Shown: positions 16,535-26,078, numbered from the stretch's first letter. The stretch: DNA of 42,127 nucleotides from Clostridia bacterium (GCA_017448545.1 JAFSLH010000002.1:1-42127); one strand, 5' to 3'. Numbers and translations are program-made. The notes: generated by a model not told the origin, from the sequence alone.

Positions 16535-17455
16535 ATGAATCTGCAATATCTGTATCATTTCATGGAGATCGTCGATGCAGGCAGTTTTTCTGCTGCCGCA
16601 CGCAAACTGCGGATCGCGCAGCCCGCGCTGAGCAATCAGGTGAAAGCGCTGGAGGAGCGGTACGAAACGCGCTTGCTGCAGCGCGGAAGCGGCACGCGCG
16701 GTCTGGAGCTGACCGAGACCGGAAAGATTCTGTATGACGCGGCAAAGACAATCCGGGAGGCGGAGGAAAAGGCCGCCGCCGAGATCGGGGAACTGAACGG
16801 AACGGGCGGTGATACGCTGCGAATCGGGCTGACGACCCCGCCCGGCAAGCGATATCTGATGGAATCGCTGCAGAAATACACAGAACAGTATCCGGAATCC
16901 AAGGTCATGGTGCGCGAGGCGAACGAATCGGAGCTTTACCGGATGCTCAGCATGGGAATTGTCGAGGCCATTGTGGCGGCGACGCCGAAGGAAATGCCCG
17001 AGAATGTGGAAGTTCTGGCAAGGTATTCGGACAAGGTGGTCGCAAGCTATCTGCCGCATGCGTTCTTTGCCGGGAACGATCGGAAAACGGTTACGCTTGA
17101 AGAGCTTTGCAAGTTCCCGCTGTGCGTTGCGCAGGACAATCTGAACCGGTTCCGCGAAGTGTTCCGAAAAAAGGGACTTGCATTTATGCCGAAGTACATC
17201 GGGACGGATACCGAATCGTGCCTGATCTGGGCGCGCGACGGCAAAGCCGTGGCGCTTGTGCCGCAGGTCGCACTGGTCAGCGTATTTCACTGGGAAACGT
17301 CGCTTGCCGTGAAGTCAATTGCCGAAAACGCGCTCGGCGGAAACGACATTGCGTTTTTGATCTGGAAGAAGCGGTATCGCTCCGGGCAGCTGAATCGGTT
17401 TTTCGACGTCGCGATGGAGCTTTTGCACGCGTATGGCTTGGAAGGAGAACAATAA
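16535..17455 (+). CDS. LysR-family transcriptional regulator
   Basis: The 306-residue product has the canonical N-terminal winged helix (1-60; FSAAARKLRIAQPALSNQVKALE) and a periplasmic-binding-protein-like effector domain (about 92-300). The effector and targets are unknown. LysR regulators usually control a divergent neighbour, but the gene upstream here is co-directional mnmE, so no target is indicated. AGAGG lies about 12 bases before ATG 16535, a long spacing. The cyclophilin gene starts three bases after the stop, so both are probably co-transcribed. Confidence 0.93.
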   Translation: MNLQYLYHFMEIVDAGSFSAAARKLRIAQPALSNQVKALEERYETRLLQRGSGTRGLELTETGKILYDAAKTIREAEEKAAAEIGELNGTGGDTLRIGLTTPPGKRYLMESLQKYTEQYPESKVMVREANESELYRMLSMGIVEAIVAATPKEMPENVEVLARYSDKVVASYLPHAFFAGNDRKTVTLEELCKFPLCVAQDNLNRFREVFRKKGLAFMPKYIGTDTESCLIWARDGKAVALVPQVALVSVFHWETSLAVKSIAENALGGNDIAFLIWKKRYRSGQLNRFFDVAMELLHAYGLEGEQ

Positions 17456-17457
17456 GC

Positions 17458-18444
17458 ATGAAGCGAATTCTTTTGATCGCGGCGGCGCTTTTGCTGCTGC
17501 TCGGATGCACGGGCGCTCCGTCCGGCGAATGTAAGCACAACTGGCAGCCCGCGACGGCGACGAGCTGCCGCACCTGCTCGCTGTGCGGCGAGAGGGACAA
17601 CAGCGAACCGGCGCTGATCGACGGAACGTATATCTACGCGCCGTCCACGAGGGACGGCAGCTATGCCGAGTATGAGATCGACACGTACAACCTGACGCTG
17701 ACGATCCGTGCGGTGAACCCGTTCTACGACATGGAGCCGCAATTGGTCGGAACCGAAACGCTGACGGTCACCGGCGAGAATGAAGTCGGCGTGGAGAACG
17801 GCATCACTTTTTCGCACAACGACGACGGCTCGGTGGACGTCAACGGCAACGTGGCGACGCTGCAGCGCAAACAAACGGTATTGGAGGACAGCAAAGTGGA
17901 ACAGAACCCGATTGCAACAATTACAATGGAAAACGGTAAGACGATGACGGTCGAACTTTTGCCGGAATACGCGCCGCAGACCGTGGCCAACTTCGTCACG
18001 CTCGCAAACAGCGGCTTCTATGACGGCCTGACGTTCCATCGCATCAACTCCGGCTTTATGATCCAGGGCGGAGACCCGGACGGCAACGGTTTCGGCGGCC
18101 CCGGCTATACGATCAAGGGCGAATTTGCCGCGAACGGTTTCGTGCAGAACACGCTGAACCATCAGCGCGGCGTGATCTCGATGGCGCGCTCCAAGCCGTA
18201 CAACTCGGCGGGCAGCCAGTTCTTCATCATGCACGACGAAGCCCCGCATCTGAACGGCCTGTACGCGGCGTTCGGCATCCTGATCGACGGGTTCGATACG
18301 CTCGACGAGATCGCGGCGACGCCGGTCAAGGCAAACCTGTACGGCGAAGTGTCCGTCCCGACCGAAGAGGTGCGGATCGCCACGGTGCGCGTCGAAACGT
18401 TCGGCGTCGATTACAGCAACTTCACGAAGCTTGCGGGCCGGTAA
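17458..18444 (+). CDS. Lipoprotein peptidyl-prolyl cis-trans isomerase (cyclophilin type)
   Basis: The 328-residue product begins with a lipoprotein signal peptide: LLLLLGC with lipidated C17, so it is anchored on the outer face of the membrane. Residues 25-43 carry a Cys/His cluster (C25, H27, C37, C40, C43) resembling the C-x-H-x-W...C-x-x-C motifs common in clostridial surface proteins. A beta-rich segment (48-145) precedes the cyclophilin domain (about 150-322) with FHRINSGFMIQGGDP, GEFAANG and NSAGSQFFIM. It probably assists folding of secreted proteins. AAGGAG lies ten bases before the start. A terminator follows. Confidence 0.92.
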   Translation: MKRILLIAAALLLLLGCTGAPSGECKHNWQPATATSCRTCSLCGERDNSEPALIDGTYIYAPSTRDGSYAEYEIDTYNLTLTIRAVNPFYDMEPQLVGTETLTVTGENEVGVENGITFSHNDDGSVDVNGNVATLQRKQTVLEDSKVEQNPIATITMENGKTMTVELLPEYAPQTVANFVTLANSGFYDGLTFHRINSGFMIQGGDPDGNGFGGPGYTIKGEFAANGFVQNTLNHQRGVISMARSKPYNSAGSQFFIMHDEAPHLNGLYAAFGILIDGFDTLDEIAATPVKANLYGEVSVPTEEVRIATVRVETFGVDYSNFTKLAGR

Positions 18445-18464
18445 AAAAACAATACGGTGTATGG

Positions 18465-18492
18465 CAGCGCGGAACCGATCCGCGCTGTTTTT
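18465..18492 (+). terminator. Intrinsic terminator after the cyclophilin gene
   Basis: CAGCGCGGA (18465-18473) pairs perfectly with TCCGCGCTG (18479-18487), followed by TTTTT. Confidence 0.92.
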
Positions 18493-18535
18493 GTGCGGCA
18501 AATGTGACAACATTTCAAAACAGCGTTCGCAGCTC

Positions 18536-18564
18536 TTGCTTTTTCAAACCGGACGCGCTACACT
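18536..18564 (+). promoter_or_regulatory. htpG promoter
   Basis: TTGCTT (18536-18541), 17-base spacer, TACACT (18559-18564). The operator at 18565 begins immediately downstream, over the expected transcription start. Confidence 0.6.
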
Positions 18565-18599
18565 ACGTTTGGCACTCCGAAGGGGAGAGTGCCAAATGT
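18565..18599 (+). promoter_or_regulatory. CIRCE-like HrcA operator upstream of htpG
   Basis: ACGTTTGGCACTC and GAGTGCCAAATGT form 13-base arms with one mismatch around a nine-base spacer. The core TTGGCACTC-N9-GAGTGCCAA differs from classical CIRCE (TTAGCACTC-N9-GAGTGCTAA) by one symmetric A-to-G change per arm and keeps the diagnostic nine-base spacing. Confidence 0.85.
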
Positions 18600-18621
18600 T
18601 TTGAAACACGAGGGAGAACCT

Positions 18622-20487
18622 ATGGCAAAGAAACAGTTCAAAACGGAGTCCAAGCGTCTTTTGGACCTGATGATCAATTCGATCTATACACACCGGGAAA
18701 TCTTTCTGCGCGAATTGATTTCCAACGCGTCCGACGCGATCGACAAGCGGTACTATGCCGCGATGCAGGCGGGCAATACGGGCCTGAACCGTGACGAGTA
18801 CGAAATCCGCGTGGAGCCGAACGAAGCCGAGCGGACGCTGACCGTGACGGACGCGGGCTGCGGCATGAGCGCGGCGGAGCTGGAATCGAACCTCGGCACG
18901 ATCGCCCGCAGCGGGACGCGCGCGTTTGCAAAGGAGCTGGACAGTGCGGCGGACGTCAATGTGATCGGCCAGTTCGGCGTCGGCTTCTATTCGGCGTTCA
19001 TGGTGGCGGACAAGGTTACCGTGTATTCGCACAAGGAAGGCGAACCCGCGGCGGTCTGGGAATCGACCGGCGAAGACGGCTATACCGTCAGCCCGTGCGA
19101 CTACGCGCCGATCGGGACGAAGGTCGTGCTGCATCTGAAGCCGAACGGCGAGGAAGCGAATTACGACGAGTTCCTGCAGGAATATCGGCTGTCGTCGCTG
19201 ATCAAAAAGTACAGCGACTATATCCGCTACCCGATCCGGATGCAGGTCGGCAAGCAGGAGAAGAAGGAAGGCAGCGAGGATGAATACGAAACGGTGTACG
19301 AGGATCGCACGCTGAACAGCCGCGTCCCGCTTTGGAACAAGAACAAGAACGAAATCACGAAGGACGAATACAACGCGTTCTACCGCGATACGTTCTACGA
19401 TTTCGACGAGCCGGCGTCCGTCCTGCATATTCGCACCGAGGGCATGCTCTCCTATACGGCGCTGCTGTACCTGCCCAAAAAGCCGCCGTTCGATTTCGGC
19501 ACGAAGGGCTACAAGCGCGGTCTGAAGCTGTACGCAAACGGCGTGATGATCATGGAGCAGTGCGAGGAACTGCTGCCCGAATATTTCGGGTTCGTCAAGG
19601 GCCTCGTCGATTCGCCGGACCTTTCGCTGAACATCTCGCGTGAAATGCTGCAGCACGATCGGCAGCTTTCCGCGATCGCAAACAACCTGAAAAAGAAGAT
19701 TCAGCAGGAGCTTCTGCGGATGCAGAAGGACGAGCGGGAAGCGTACGTCGAGTTCTTCCGTTCGTTCGGCCGCACGCTGAAGTTCGGCGTGTACGACAAC
19801 TACGGCGTGAACGCGGACTTCTTGAAGGACACGCTGCTGTTCCACTCCCGCGCGCTCGAGAAGGAAATCACGCTGAAGGAATATGTCGACGCGATGCCGG
19901 AAGGACAGAAGAGCATCTACTATGCCGCGGGCGACAGTCTGCAGCACGTTCTGAAGCTCCCGCAGACCGAAAAGGTTGCGGAAAAGGGATACGATATCCT
20001 CTGCTGCACCGACGACGTGGACGAATTCGCGCTGCGCGTGCTGCGGGAATACGACGGAAAACCGTTCGCTTCCGTGTCCGATCCGTCGCTCGACCTCGCA
20101 TCCGACGACGAGAAAAAGGCGATGGAGGAGAAAAAGACCGAGAGCAAGGCGCTGCTCGAACGTATCAAGACGGCGCTCGGCGATAAGGTTTCCGACGTGA
20201 TCCTGACCGATCGGCTGAAATCTTCGATCGCGTGCCTGACCGGCGAGGAGGGGCTCTCCGTTGAAATGTACAAGGTACTGCGGCAGATGCCGAACGGCGA
20301 TACCGTTCCGATGACGTTCCGGCTCGAGCTGAACCCGGATCATCCGCTGTTCGCAAAGCTCGGCGGGCTCGACGACGACCGGCTGAAGCAGTATGCCGAA
20401 CTGATTTACGGGCAGGCGCAGCTGACGGCGGGTCTGCCGCTGGACGATCCGGCTGCGTTCTCTGAAGCCGTCTGTGCGCTGATGTAA
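18622..20487 (+). CDS. htpG: Molecular chaperone HtpG (Hsp90)
   Basis: The 621-residue ATP-driven cytoplasmic chaperone has the Bergerat ATP-binding fold with E31 and N35 (LRELISNASDAID), DAGCGMS and GQFGVGFYS, followed by middle and dimerisation domains of normal length. GAGGGAG lies five bases before ATG 18622. An upstream in-frame GTG at 18589 lies inside the operator and is rejected as start. The CIRCE-like repeat implies HrcA-controlled heat induction. In Bacillus subtilis htpG is not in the HrcA regulon, so this would be a different wiring. The gene is monocistronic, with terminators on both sides. Confidence 0.97.
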   Translation: MAKKQFKTESKRLLDLMINSIYTHREIFLRELISNASDAIDKRYYAAMQAGNTGLNRDEYEIRVEPNEAERTLTVTDAGCGMSAAELESNLGTIARSGTRAFAKELDSAADVNVIGQFGVGFYSAFMVADKVTVYSHKEGEPAAVWESTGEDGYTVSPCDYAPIGTKVVLHLKPNGEEANYDEFLQEYRLSSLIKKYSDYIRYPIRMQVGKQEKKEGSEDEYETVYEDRTLNSRVPLWNKNKNEITKDEYNAFYRDTFYDFDEPASVLHIRTEGMLSYTALLYLPKKPPFDFGTKGYKRGLKLYANGVMIMEQCEELLPEYFGFVKGLVDSPDLSLNISREMLQHDRQLSAIANNLKKKIQQELLRMQKDEREAYVEFFRSFGRTLKFGVYDNYGVNADFLKDTLLFHSRALEKEITLKEYVDAMPEGQKSIYYAAGDSLQHVLKLPQTEKVAEKGYDILCCTDDVDEFALRVLREYDGKPFASVSDPSLDLASDDEKKAMEEKKTESKALLERIKTALGDKVSDVILTDRLKSSIACLTGEEGLSVEMYKVLRQMPNGDTVPMTFRLELNPDHPLFAKLGGLDDDRLKQYAELIYGQAQLTAGLPLDDPAAFSEAVCALM

Positions 20488-20503
20488 CACGGAAACCAAC
20501 TTG

Positions 20504-20529
20504 AAACCGCCTTAATCGGGCGGTTTTTT
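20504..20529 (+). terminator. Intrinsic terminator after htpG
   Basis: AAACCGCC (20504-20511) pairs with GGCGGTTT (20519-20526) and runs into TTTTTT. Confidence 0.92.
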
Positions 20530-20583
20530 GCTGAAAGGATTTGTCGGAATTGTCATAAATCTATGAAGATTTCCCGGGCGGGC

Positions 20584-20611
20584 TTGCGAAATCACGCCGG
20601 TGTGGTACAAT
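20584..20611 (+). promoter_or_regulatory. gtrA promoter, probably giving a leaderless mRNA
   Basis: TTGCGA (20584-20589), 16-base spacer, TACAAT (20606-20611) preceded by TGG (extended -10). The gtrA ATG begins eight bases after the -10 box, where transcription should start, and no Shine-Dalgarno sequence lies between. Confidence 0.7.
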
Positions 20612-20618
20612 ACGGATT

Positions 20619-21086
20619 ATGAAACGAACGCTTGGTGAATTGCTGCGCTATTTGCTGACCGGAGGGATCGCAACGCTTGTCGATTGGGCGGTGCTGTATG
20701 TCGCCGGGGAATGGCTGCTTGTGCCGCTCGGAACGGCCGGACTGTATCTTGCGCACGCGCTGAGCTTTTCGGCGGGCTTGCTCGTCAACTATCTGCTGTC
20801 CAACGTGTTCGTCTTTACTGCGGCGCACCAGAAGGGCAAGGGGAACGGCTTGAAAGCATTTCTGCTGTTCGCTGCGATCGGGCTTGTCGGGCTCGGGCTG
20901 ACGGAGCTCGGCGCATGGGCGGCGGACGCGCTGTTCGGCGCCGATACCGTGCTGCTGACCGTCGGCCGGTTCCCGATTCGCGTCTATCTTATGGCGAAGG
21001 TCGTTCTGACCGTGATCGTCCTTGCCTGGAACTATCTGGCGCGAAAGCTGCTGATCTATGATCGAAAGGAACCCGAACATGCGTAA
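20619..21086 (+). CDS. GtrA-family membrane protein
   Basis: The 155-residue product has four predicted membrane helices and the GtrA-type start [16 protein letters not shown], with [10 protein letters not shown] in the second helix region. GtrA-like proteins are thought to flip or present polyprenyl-phosphate-linked sugars for cell-envelope glycosylation. The start is fixed by family similarity but has no ribosome site; it lies directly at the predicted transcription start. It overlaps the next gene by eight bases and heads a three-gene group with an FAD oxidoreductase and a GT-C-like membrane protein. Confidence 0.88.
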   Translation: MKRTLGELLRYLLTGGIATLVDWAVLYVAGEWLLVPLGTAGLYLAHALSFSAGLLVNYLLSNVFVFTAAHQKGKGNGLKAFLLFAAIGLVGLGLTELGAWAADALFGADTVLLTVGRFPIRVYLMAKVVLTVIVLAWNYLARKLLIYDRKEPEHA

Positions 21087-22623
21087 AACGGCGCTCATCA
21101 TCGGCGCGGGCCCGGCGGGCCTGACGGCCGCCTATACGCTGCTCAACGAAACCGACCTCGTTCCGATCGTCCTCGAAGCGGACGACGCCGTGGGCGGTAT
21201 TTCGCGTACGGTTTTGTATCACGGCAACCGCATGGACCTCGGCGGGCACCGGTTCTTTACGAAGAACGACGAGGTCAACGCGCTCTGGCAATCGCTGATG
21301 CCGCTGCAGGGCGCGCCGGCGTTCGACGATCTTGCGCTCGGGAGGGAAAAGCCGCTCGCGCCGAACGGGCCGGACCCGGAAAAGACCGACCGCGTCATGC
21401 TGGTGCGCGATCGCGTTTCCCGCATCTATTTTTCCCGCAGGTTTTTCGATTACCCGATTTCGATGAAGTGGCAGACGATCCGGAACATGGGATTATGCAG
21501 AACTGTCCGCGCCGGTTTCGGCTACCTCGGCGCCTGCATCTGCAAGCGAAAGGAAACGTCGCTGAAGGACTTTCTGATCAACCGGTTCGGAACGCCGCTC
21601 TACACGATGTTCTTTGAGTCGTACAACGAAAAGCTGTGGGGCCGGAACCCGTCCGAGATCGCACCGGACTGGGGCGCGCAGCGCATCAAGGGCCTTTCGC
21701 TGAAAAAAGCCGTCGTCGAAATGGTGAAAAGCACGTTTGGCATCCGGGGCAAAGGCGCGGTCGAAACCTCGCTGATCGAGCAGTTCGCCTACCCGAAGTA
21801 CGGGCCGGGACAGCTGTATGAGATCATGGCGGAGGAGATCGAGCGGCGCGGCGGAACGATCCTGCGCGGCAAGACGGTCACGCGGCTCCATACGGAAAAC
21901 GGCCGGATCCGATCGGTCGAAACGGCGGACGGCAGCCGCTATGCAGCGGACGTCGTGTTCTCGTCGATGCCGGTCAAGGATCTGGTCGCCGGGCTTGACG
22001 GCCCGGTTCCGGACGACGTGCAGACGGTGGCGGCAGGGCTGCCGTATCGCGATTTTATCACGGTCGGGCTGCTGGTCGACCGGCTGAAGCTGAAGAATGA
22101 AACCGATCGGCGCACGCTCGGCGACATCGTCCCGGATTGCTGGATCTACGTGCAGGAGCGCGACGTGCGCATGGGCCGGATTCAGATTTTCAACAACTGG
22201 TCGCCGTATCTCGTGCAGGACCCGGCGCACTCGGTGTGGCTCGGCCTCGAGTACTTCTGCTCGGAGGGCGACGACCTCTGGACAATGCCGGATGCGGACT
22301 TTCTGCAGATGGCAGAGAGCGAACTCGTTCGCATGGGGATCATCGAAACGGGCGCGGTGCGGGACGGCGTGCGGCTGCGCGTGAAGAAAGCCTATCCCGC
22401 GTATTTCGATACTTATGATCGGTTCGAGGTCGTGCGGAATTACCTCGATTCGTTCGAAAATCTGTACTGCATCGGCCGGAACGGGCAGCACCGGTACAAC
22501 AACATGGATCATTCGATGCTGACCGCGATCGAGGCGGTGCGCGCCTATCGCAACGGAACCGGAAAGGAAGCCGTCTGGAACGTGAACACCGAGGAAAGCT
22601 ATCACGAGGAGAAACAGGCATGA
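21079..22623 (+). CDS. FAD-dependent NAD(P)-binding oxidoreductase, UGM/amine-oxidase-like
   Basis: The 514-residue flavoprotein has an N-terminal Rossmann motif GAGPAGL (residues 9-15), VGGISRT and DLGGHRFF, and a C-terminal FAD segment with [15 protein letters not shown]. These features resemble UDP-galactopyranose mutase and protoporphyrinogen oxidase relatives. The position between a GtrA protein and a GT-C-like membrane protein suggests that it acts on a nucleotide sugar or lipid-linked sugar, but no substrate can be read from sequence. I place the start at 21079, where AAAGGA lies eight bases upstream; an in-frame ATG at 21058 lacks a ribosome site. Its stop overlaps the next start (ATGA). 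Confidence 0.8.
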   Translation: MRKTALIIGAGPAGLTAAYTLLNETDLVPIVLEADDAVGGISRTVLYHGNRMDLGGHRFFTKNDEVNALWQSLMPLQGAPAFDDLALGREKPLAPNGPDPEKTDRVMLVRDRVSRIYFSRRFFDYPISMKWQTIRNMGLCRTVRAGFGYLGACICKRKETSLKDFLINRFGTPLYTMFFESYNEKLWGRNPSEIAPDWGAQRIKGLSLKKAVVEMVKSTFGIRGKGAVETSLIEQFAYPKYGPGQLYEIMAEEIERRGGTILRGKTVTRLHTENGRIRSVETADGSRYAADVVFSSMPVKDLVAGLDGPVPDDVQTVAAGLPYRDFITVGLLVDRLKLKNETDRRTLGDIVPDCWIYVQERDVRMGRIQIFNNWSPYLVQDPAHSVWLGLEYFCSEGDDLWTMPDADFLQMAESELVRMGIIETGAVRDGVRLRVKKAYPAYFDTYDRFEVVRNYLDSFENLYCIGRNGQHRYNNMDHSMLTAIEAVRAYRNGTGKEAVWNVNTEESYHEEKQA

Positions 22624-24167
22624 AGTACGGATATACCATGCTGCTTGCCGCGCTCGTGCTGCTGCTGCTCGGCGTGCTGGACGCGCTGCTTGCGCGCCGG
22701 ATGAAAGAGATTCCCCAAAAGGCGAATTGGCGCATGGACGTCGTCCTGTTTCTGAGCGCATGGATCGTCCTGTTCGCGCTGAACAACCATTCATTCGTCG
22801 TTTACAACAACTATTCGTACCTGAGCGAATCGTTTTTGGCGGGACGGCTCGATTCGCCGGACCTCCCGGGCTATCTGGAATCGTTTGAACTCGGCGGTAA
22901 AATCTATATGCACTTTGCGCCGGGCGTTTCGATCCTGCTGACGCCGCTCGTCGCGATCTTCGGCCTGCATTCGGTCAACTACGCATACGTCGGCATCACG
23001 CTCGGCGCGGGGAGCACCGTGCTGTTCTTCCGGTCCCTGGAGAATATCGCCGTCGGGCGCAACGTGCGGGAACGGTTCTGGTGCGCGGTGCTTGTGCTGT
23101 TCGGCACGGTGCATTGCTTCTGCGCCGCGGTCGCGCATTCGTGGTTCATCGGGCATGTCGCCTCGTGGTTTTTGCTGTTCGCATCGCTGTACCTTGAAAC
23201 GCTGCCGACCCGGACGCGCGTCGGCGAAGGGCTTGCGATGTTCTTCGGCGGGCTGCTGTTCGGCCTGTGCGTCTGCTGCCGGTTGTCGAATCTGCTCGGC
23301 GCAGGCGTGTTCGTGTATTTCGTGTTTCGCTATCACCGCGCGACATGGCTGCGGTCGGGACTGCTGTTCGCGCTCGGCGCGGCCGTGTTCGGCGGGCTGT
23401 ATATCGGCATGAACCTCGTCCGGTTCGGCACGGTGATGGATGAGAGCTACAACCTCACGCACCTCAAGGACCTGTTCAAACCGCTGTACTATTTCATGCA
23501 GGAGTACTTTACCGATTCGCGCGATCAGATGGACTTTTTGCACGCGGTGCAGAAAATGGATTGGGACGCGGCGTTCCCGCAGCTAATGGATCGCGCGGCG
23601 TTCCTCAAGTTTTTGCAGAACAACGCGGAGGAGGGTTGGAACTATTGCCGGTACGCGCTGCCGCATACAGCAATTTCGGAGCTGAGCGATTGGCAGATCA
23701 ATTCAACGTTCGACAGCGTCGTCAATACGCATTTTTCGTCGGTCGGCGGCGCGCTGCAGTGGAAGAATGCGTCGTACAACCTGTATTCGATCTTCGGCAT
23801 GCTGCCGGAGTTTTCCAGCGAAGCGCCGTACGTGATTCCGACGCTTGCCGGTGTTTCCGTATCGTTCTGTACGCCGCTGATCTATGCCGGTCTGCTGCCG
23901 CTCTGGACGAAGCGGCGCGACCCGGTCGTCTGGGTGCTGCTCGGCTCGGCGATCATCTGCGCCGTGCCGTTCGTACTCAATTACGGAAACGGCTTCGCGC
24001 AGTTCGGCATGCGCTACGCGATGGACTTTCTGCCGTACGCGCTGCTGCTGACCTGCATGGGCCTGACGACGGGGCGCTGGCATTCCTGGAAAACGGCGCT
24101 CGTTTTGCTCTGCGTTCTGCTGAACGTCTGGGGCCCGATCTACTGGAACTGCTTCTATCTCTCGTAA
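22620..24167 (+). CDS. Polytopic membrane protein, GT-C glycosyltransferase-like
   Basis: The 515-residue protein has about ten to eleven membrane helices. An extracytoplasmic loop after the first two helices contains [14 protein letters not shown], and the last third has [17 protein letters not shown], a pattern I associate with GT-C-type membrane mannosyl- or glycosyltransferase relatives. No classical DxD catalytic pair is certain. With the preceding GtrA and FAD oxidoreductase genes (four-base overlap) it could form a lipid-linked sugar modification pathway at the envelope. Acceptor and donor are unknown. The gene ends about 60 bases before the VanW promoter and no terminator is evident. 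Confidence 0.65.
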   Translation: MKYGYTMLLAALVLLLLGVLDALLARRMKEIPQKANWRMDVVLFLSAWIVLFALNNHSFVVYNNYSYLSESFLAGRLDSPDLPGYLESFELGGKIYMHFAPGVSILLTPLVAIFGLHSVNYAYVGITLGAGSTVLFFRSLENIAVGRNVRERFWCAVLVLFGTVHCFCAAVAHSWFIGHVASWFLLFASLYLETLPTRTRVGEGLAMFFGGLLFGLCVCCRLSNLLGAGVFVYFVFRYHRATWLRSGLLFALGAAVFGGLYIGMNLVRFGTVMDESYNLTHLKDLFKPLYYFMQEYFTDSRDQMDFLHAVQKMDWDAAFPQLMDRAAFLKFLQNNAEEGWNYCRYALPHTAISELSDWQINSTFDSVVNTHFSSVGGALQWKNASYNLYSIFGMLPEFSSEAPYVIPTLAGVSVSFCTPLIYAGLLPLWTKRRDPVVWVLLGSAIICAVPFVLNYGNGFAQFGMRYAMDFLPYALLLTCMGLTTGRWHSWKTALVLLCVLLNVWGPIYWNCFYLS

Positions 24168-24228
24168 TCTGCTCGCGCCGACCGACGGCCGCCCGATGCA
24201 AAAAGAGAGAAAAACGGCGGAAAAGGTG

Positions 24229-24257
24229 TTGCCGTTCCGCTGTCGGTTTGTTATAAT
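24229..24257 (+). promoter_or_regulatory. Promoter of the VanW gene, probably giving a leaderless mRNA
   Basis: TTGCCG (24229-24234), 17-base spacer, TATAAT (24252-24257). The ATG at 24264 is seven bases after the -10 box, which leaves no room for a ribosome site. Confidence 0.75.
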
Positions 24258-24263
24258 ACACGC

Positions 24264-26030
24264 ATGGCACAACAAACGTACTACGACCGCTCCGCGCCGA
24301 GCACGGCCGCACCGCAAAAGAATACTGCGCGTTCTTCCGCTTCCGTTCCGAAAAAGGACGGAAGCGTGCAAAAGCGCGCTTCGGCGGCCGGTACGCAGAC
24401 CAAGACCCGGTCGGGTTCGTCGTCGGACGGGACAAAGCGCCGCGTTTCCCGGAGCAAGAAGAAAAAGATGCAGCAGCGCAGACTGATCGTCGCGTCGCTG
24501 TTTCTGGCGTTTGCGATCGTTGTACTGGGAACCGTCGTGATCTTTGCGATCCGGCTTTCGAACCCGGAGCGGCAAAGCTGCCGTCCCGGAACGGAACCCC
24601 TGCCGACGGCGGCGCCTTCCGCAGAGCCGACGTTTGCGCCGGTGACCGACGAATCGGTAATCGAAGGCGACGTTACGGTCAGCGGCGTCCGCTTGACGGG
24701 AAAAAGCGTTGCCGACGCGCGCACGGCGATCGAAACCGCGCTGCAGCAGCAGATGGATCGCCTTGCCGTTACGGTGATTTACGGCGATCTCAGCATGACG
24801 CTGACGGCCGACAAAATCGGCATGTCTTTCGATGCGGACGCGCTGGAAACCGTGCTGCAGCAGGCGGCGAATGAGCGGGACACCGCGGAGCTGTCGGTGC
24901 CGCTGACGTATGACGAAACGATGCTGCGAACGTCGCTGAGCGAACTGAACGATCAGCTGCCGAACCATGCGGTCAACGCGACGGCGCAGATTCTTTGGAA
25001 AGAAAACAAGATCAAGTCGAGCGGCGAGACGTATCTTCAGCCGTATTTCAGCTTCACGGCCGGAACGAACGGCATGGCCGTCGATTCGGAAAGCGTTCTC
25101 GTGCAGATCGAGGAAGCGATTGCGGCGGGCAACTATACGGCCGAAATCCGGCCGGAGGTCACGATTTCCGAGCCGGCGGTGACGGAAGCGATGCTGCGCG
25201 AGCAGTACACGCGGCTCAGTTCGTTCACCACGACGTACCGGTTCCGCGGAACGAGCAGCATGGACGAATCGTCCGTGCTGAACTGCGAGAGCCGCGATAT
25301 CAATATCAGCAAGGCGGTCGACCTGATGCGTGTGATCGAGCTGGATCCCGGCAAGTCGTTCAGCTACAACAACGCGACCGGCAGCCGCACCGAAAAGAAC
25401 GGCTGGGCGCTCGCGAACGCGATCTATCAGGGTTCGCACCGGCCGGAACCGGGCGGCGGCGTGTGCCAGCTTTCCACGACGATGTACAACGCGCTGCTGC
25501 TTGCGAACGTGAAGATCACGTCGCGCCGCGCGCACTCGATGCCGGTCGATTACGTGCCGGACGGCTGGGACGCGACCGTGGACGACGGGCATATCGACTT
25601 CAAGTTCCAGAACAACACGGGCAGCAAGCTCTACGTGTTCTGCTACATCACGAAGAATTCCGAAAGCAGCCGCAAGAAGGACATCCATGTGGAGGTTTAC
25701 GGAAAGGCGTTCCCGGAGGGCGTGGAGTACCGCAAGCGTACGGAGCTCGTGGAGACGCTCCCGATCACGGATGAGATCATCAAGGACAAGACGATGTTCG
25801 TCGGCGACAAGCAGATCGTCGAACGGGAGGGCAAGGAAGGCAAGGTTGTCGACACGTTTATCGACCGGTACGTGAACGGCCGGTTCGACAAGACGGTTTA
25901 CTCGACGACGACGACGTATGAGGCGATCACGCGGCAGATTCGCGTCGGCACCAAGGCCGATCCGACCGCAACGCCGACGCCGAAGCCCACTTCCGTGCCG
26001 GCGACGCCGGATAACTCCATCAACTGGTAA
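24264..26030 (+). CDS. VanW-family cell-wall-associated membrane protein with G5-like domain
   Basis: The 588-residue protein has a basic Ser/Thr-rich cytoplasmic tail (1-73), one membrane segment (74-97), an extracellular helical/beta region resembling a peptidoglycan-binding module (about 130-340), a VanW core (about 355-460; FSYNNATGSRTEKNGW and GGGVCQLSTTMYNALL), a G5-like C-terminal domain (about 490-560) and a Pro/Thr tail. The role of VanW is not known; the name comes from vancomycin-resistance clusters, and such proteins are common housekeeping factors in clostridia. No other van genes are nearby, so resistance should not be inferred. The start codon sits at the predicted transcription start. 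A strong terminator follows. Confidence 0.88.
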   Translation: MAQQTYYDRSAPSTAAPQKNTARSSASVPKKDGSVQKRASAAGTQTKTRSGSSSDGTKRRVSRSKKKKMQQRRLIVASLFLAFAIVVLGTVVIFAIRLSNPERQSCRPGTEPLPTAAPSAEPTFAPVTDESVIEGDVTVSGVRLTGKSVADARTAIETALQQQMDRLAVTVIYGDLSMTLTADKIGMSFDADALETVLQQAANERDTAELSVPLTYDETMLRTSLSELNDQLPNHAVNATAQILWKENKIKSSGETYLQPYFSFTAGTNGMAVDSESVLVQIEEAIAAGNYTAEIRPEVTISEPAVTEAMLREQYTRLSSFTTTYRFRGTSSMDESSVLNCESRDINISKAVDLMRVIELDPGKSFSYNNATGSRTEKNGWALANAIYQGSHRPEPGGGVCQLSTTMYNALLLANVKITSRRAHSMPVDYVPDGWDATVDDGHIDFKFQNNTGSKLYVFCYITKNSESSRKKDIHVEVYGKAFPEGVEYRKRTELVETLPITDEIIKDKTMFVGDKQIVEREGKEGKVVDTFIDRYVNGRFDKTVYSTTTTYEAITRQIRVGTKADPTATPTPKPTSVPATPDNSINW

Positions 26031-26040
26031 CAGGATCCAG

Positions 26041-26078
26041 AAAACGGGCGTTCCCTTTGGTTCGGAACCCCGTTTTTT
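26041..26078 (+). terminator. Intrinsic terminator after the VanW gene
   Basis: AAAACGGG-CG-TTCC (26041-26054) pairs with GGAACCCCGTTTT (26064-26076) with one bulged base, followed by further T residues. Confidence 0.88.

Noticed and set aside
18589-18621. GTG 18589 as the htpG start
   Set aside because: It lies inside the CIRCE-like operator and has no ribosome site; ATG 18622 has GAGGGAG and the family N-terminus.
24264-26030. VanW as evidence of vancomycin resistance
   Set aside because: No vanHAX-type ligase, dehydrogenase or dipeptidase gene is nearby and VanW proteins are common in susceptible clostridia.
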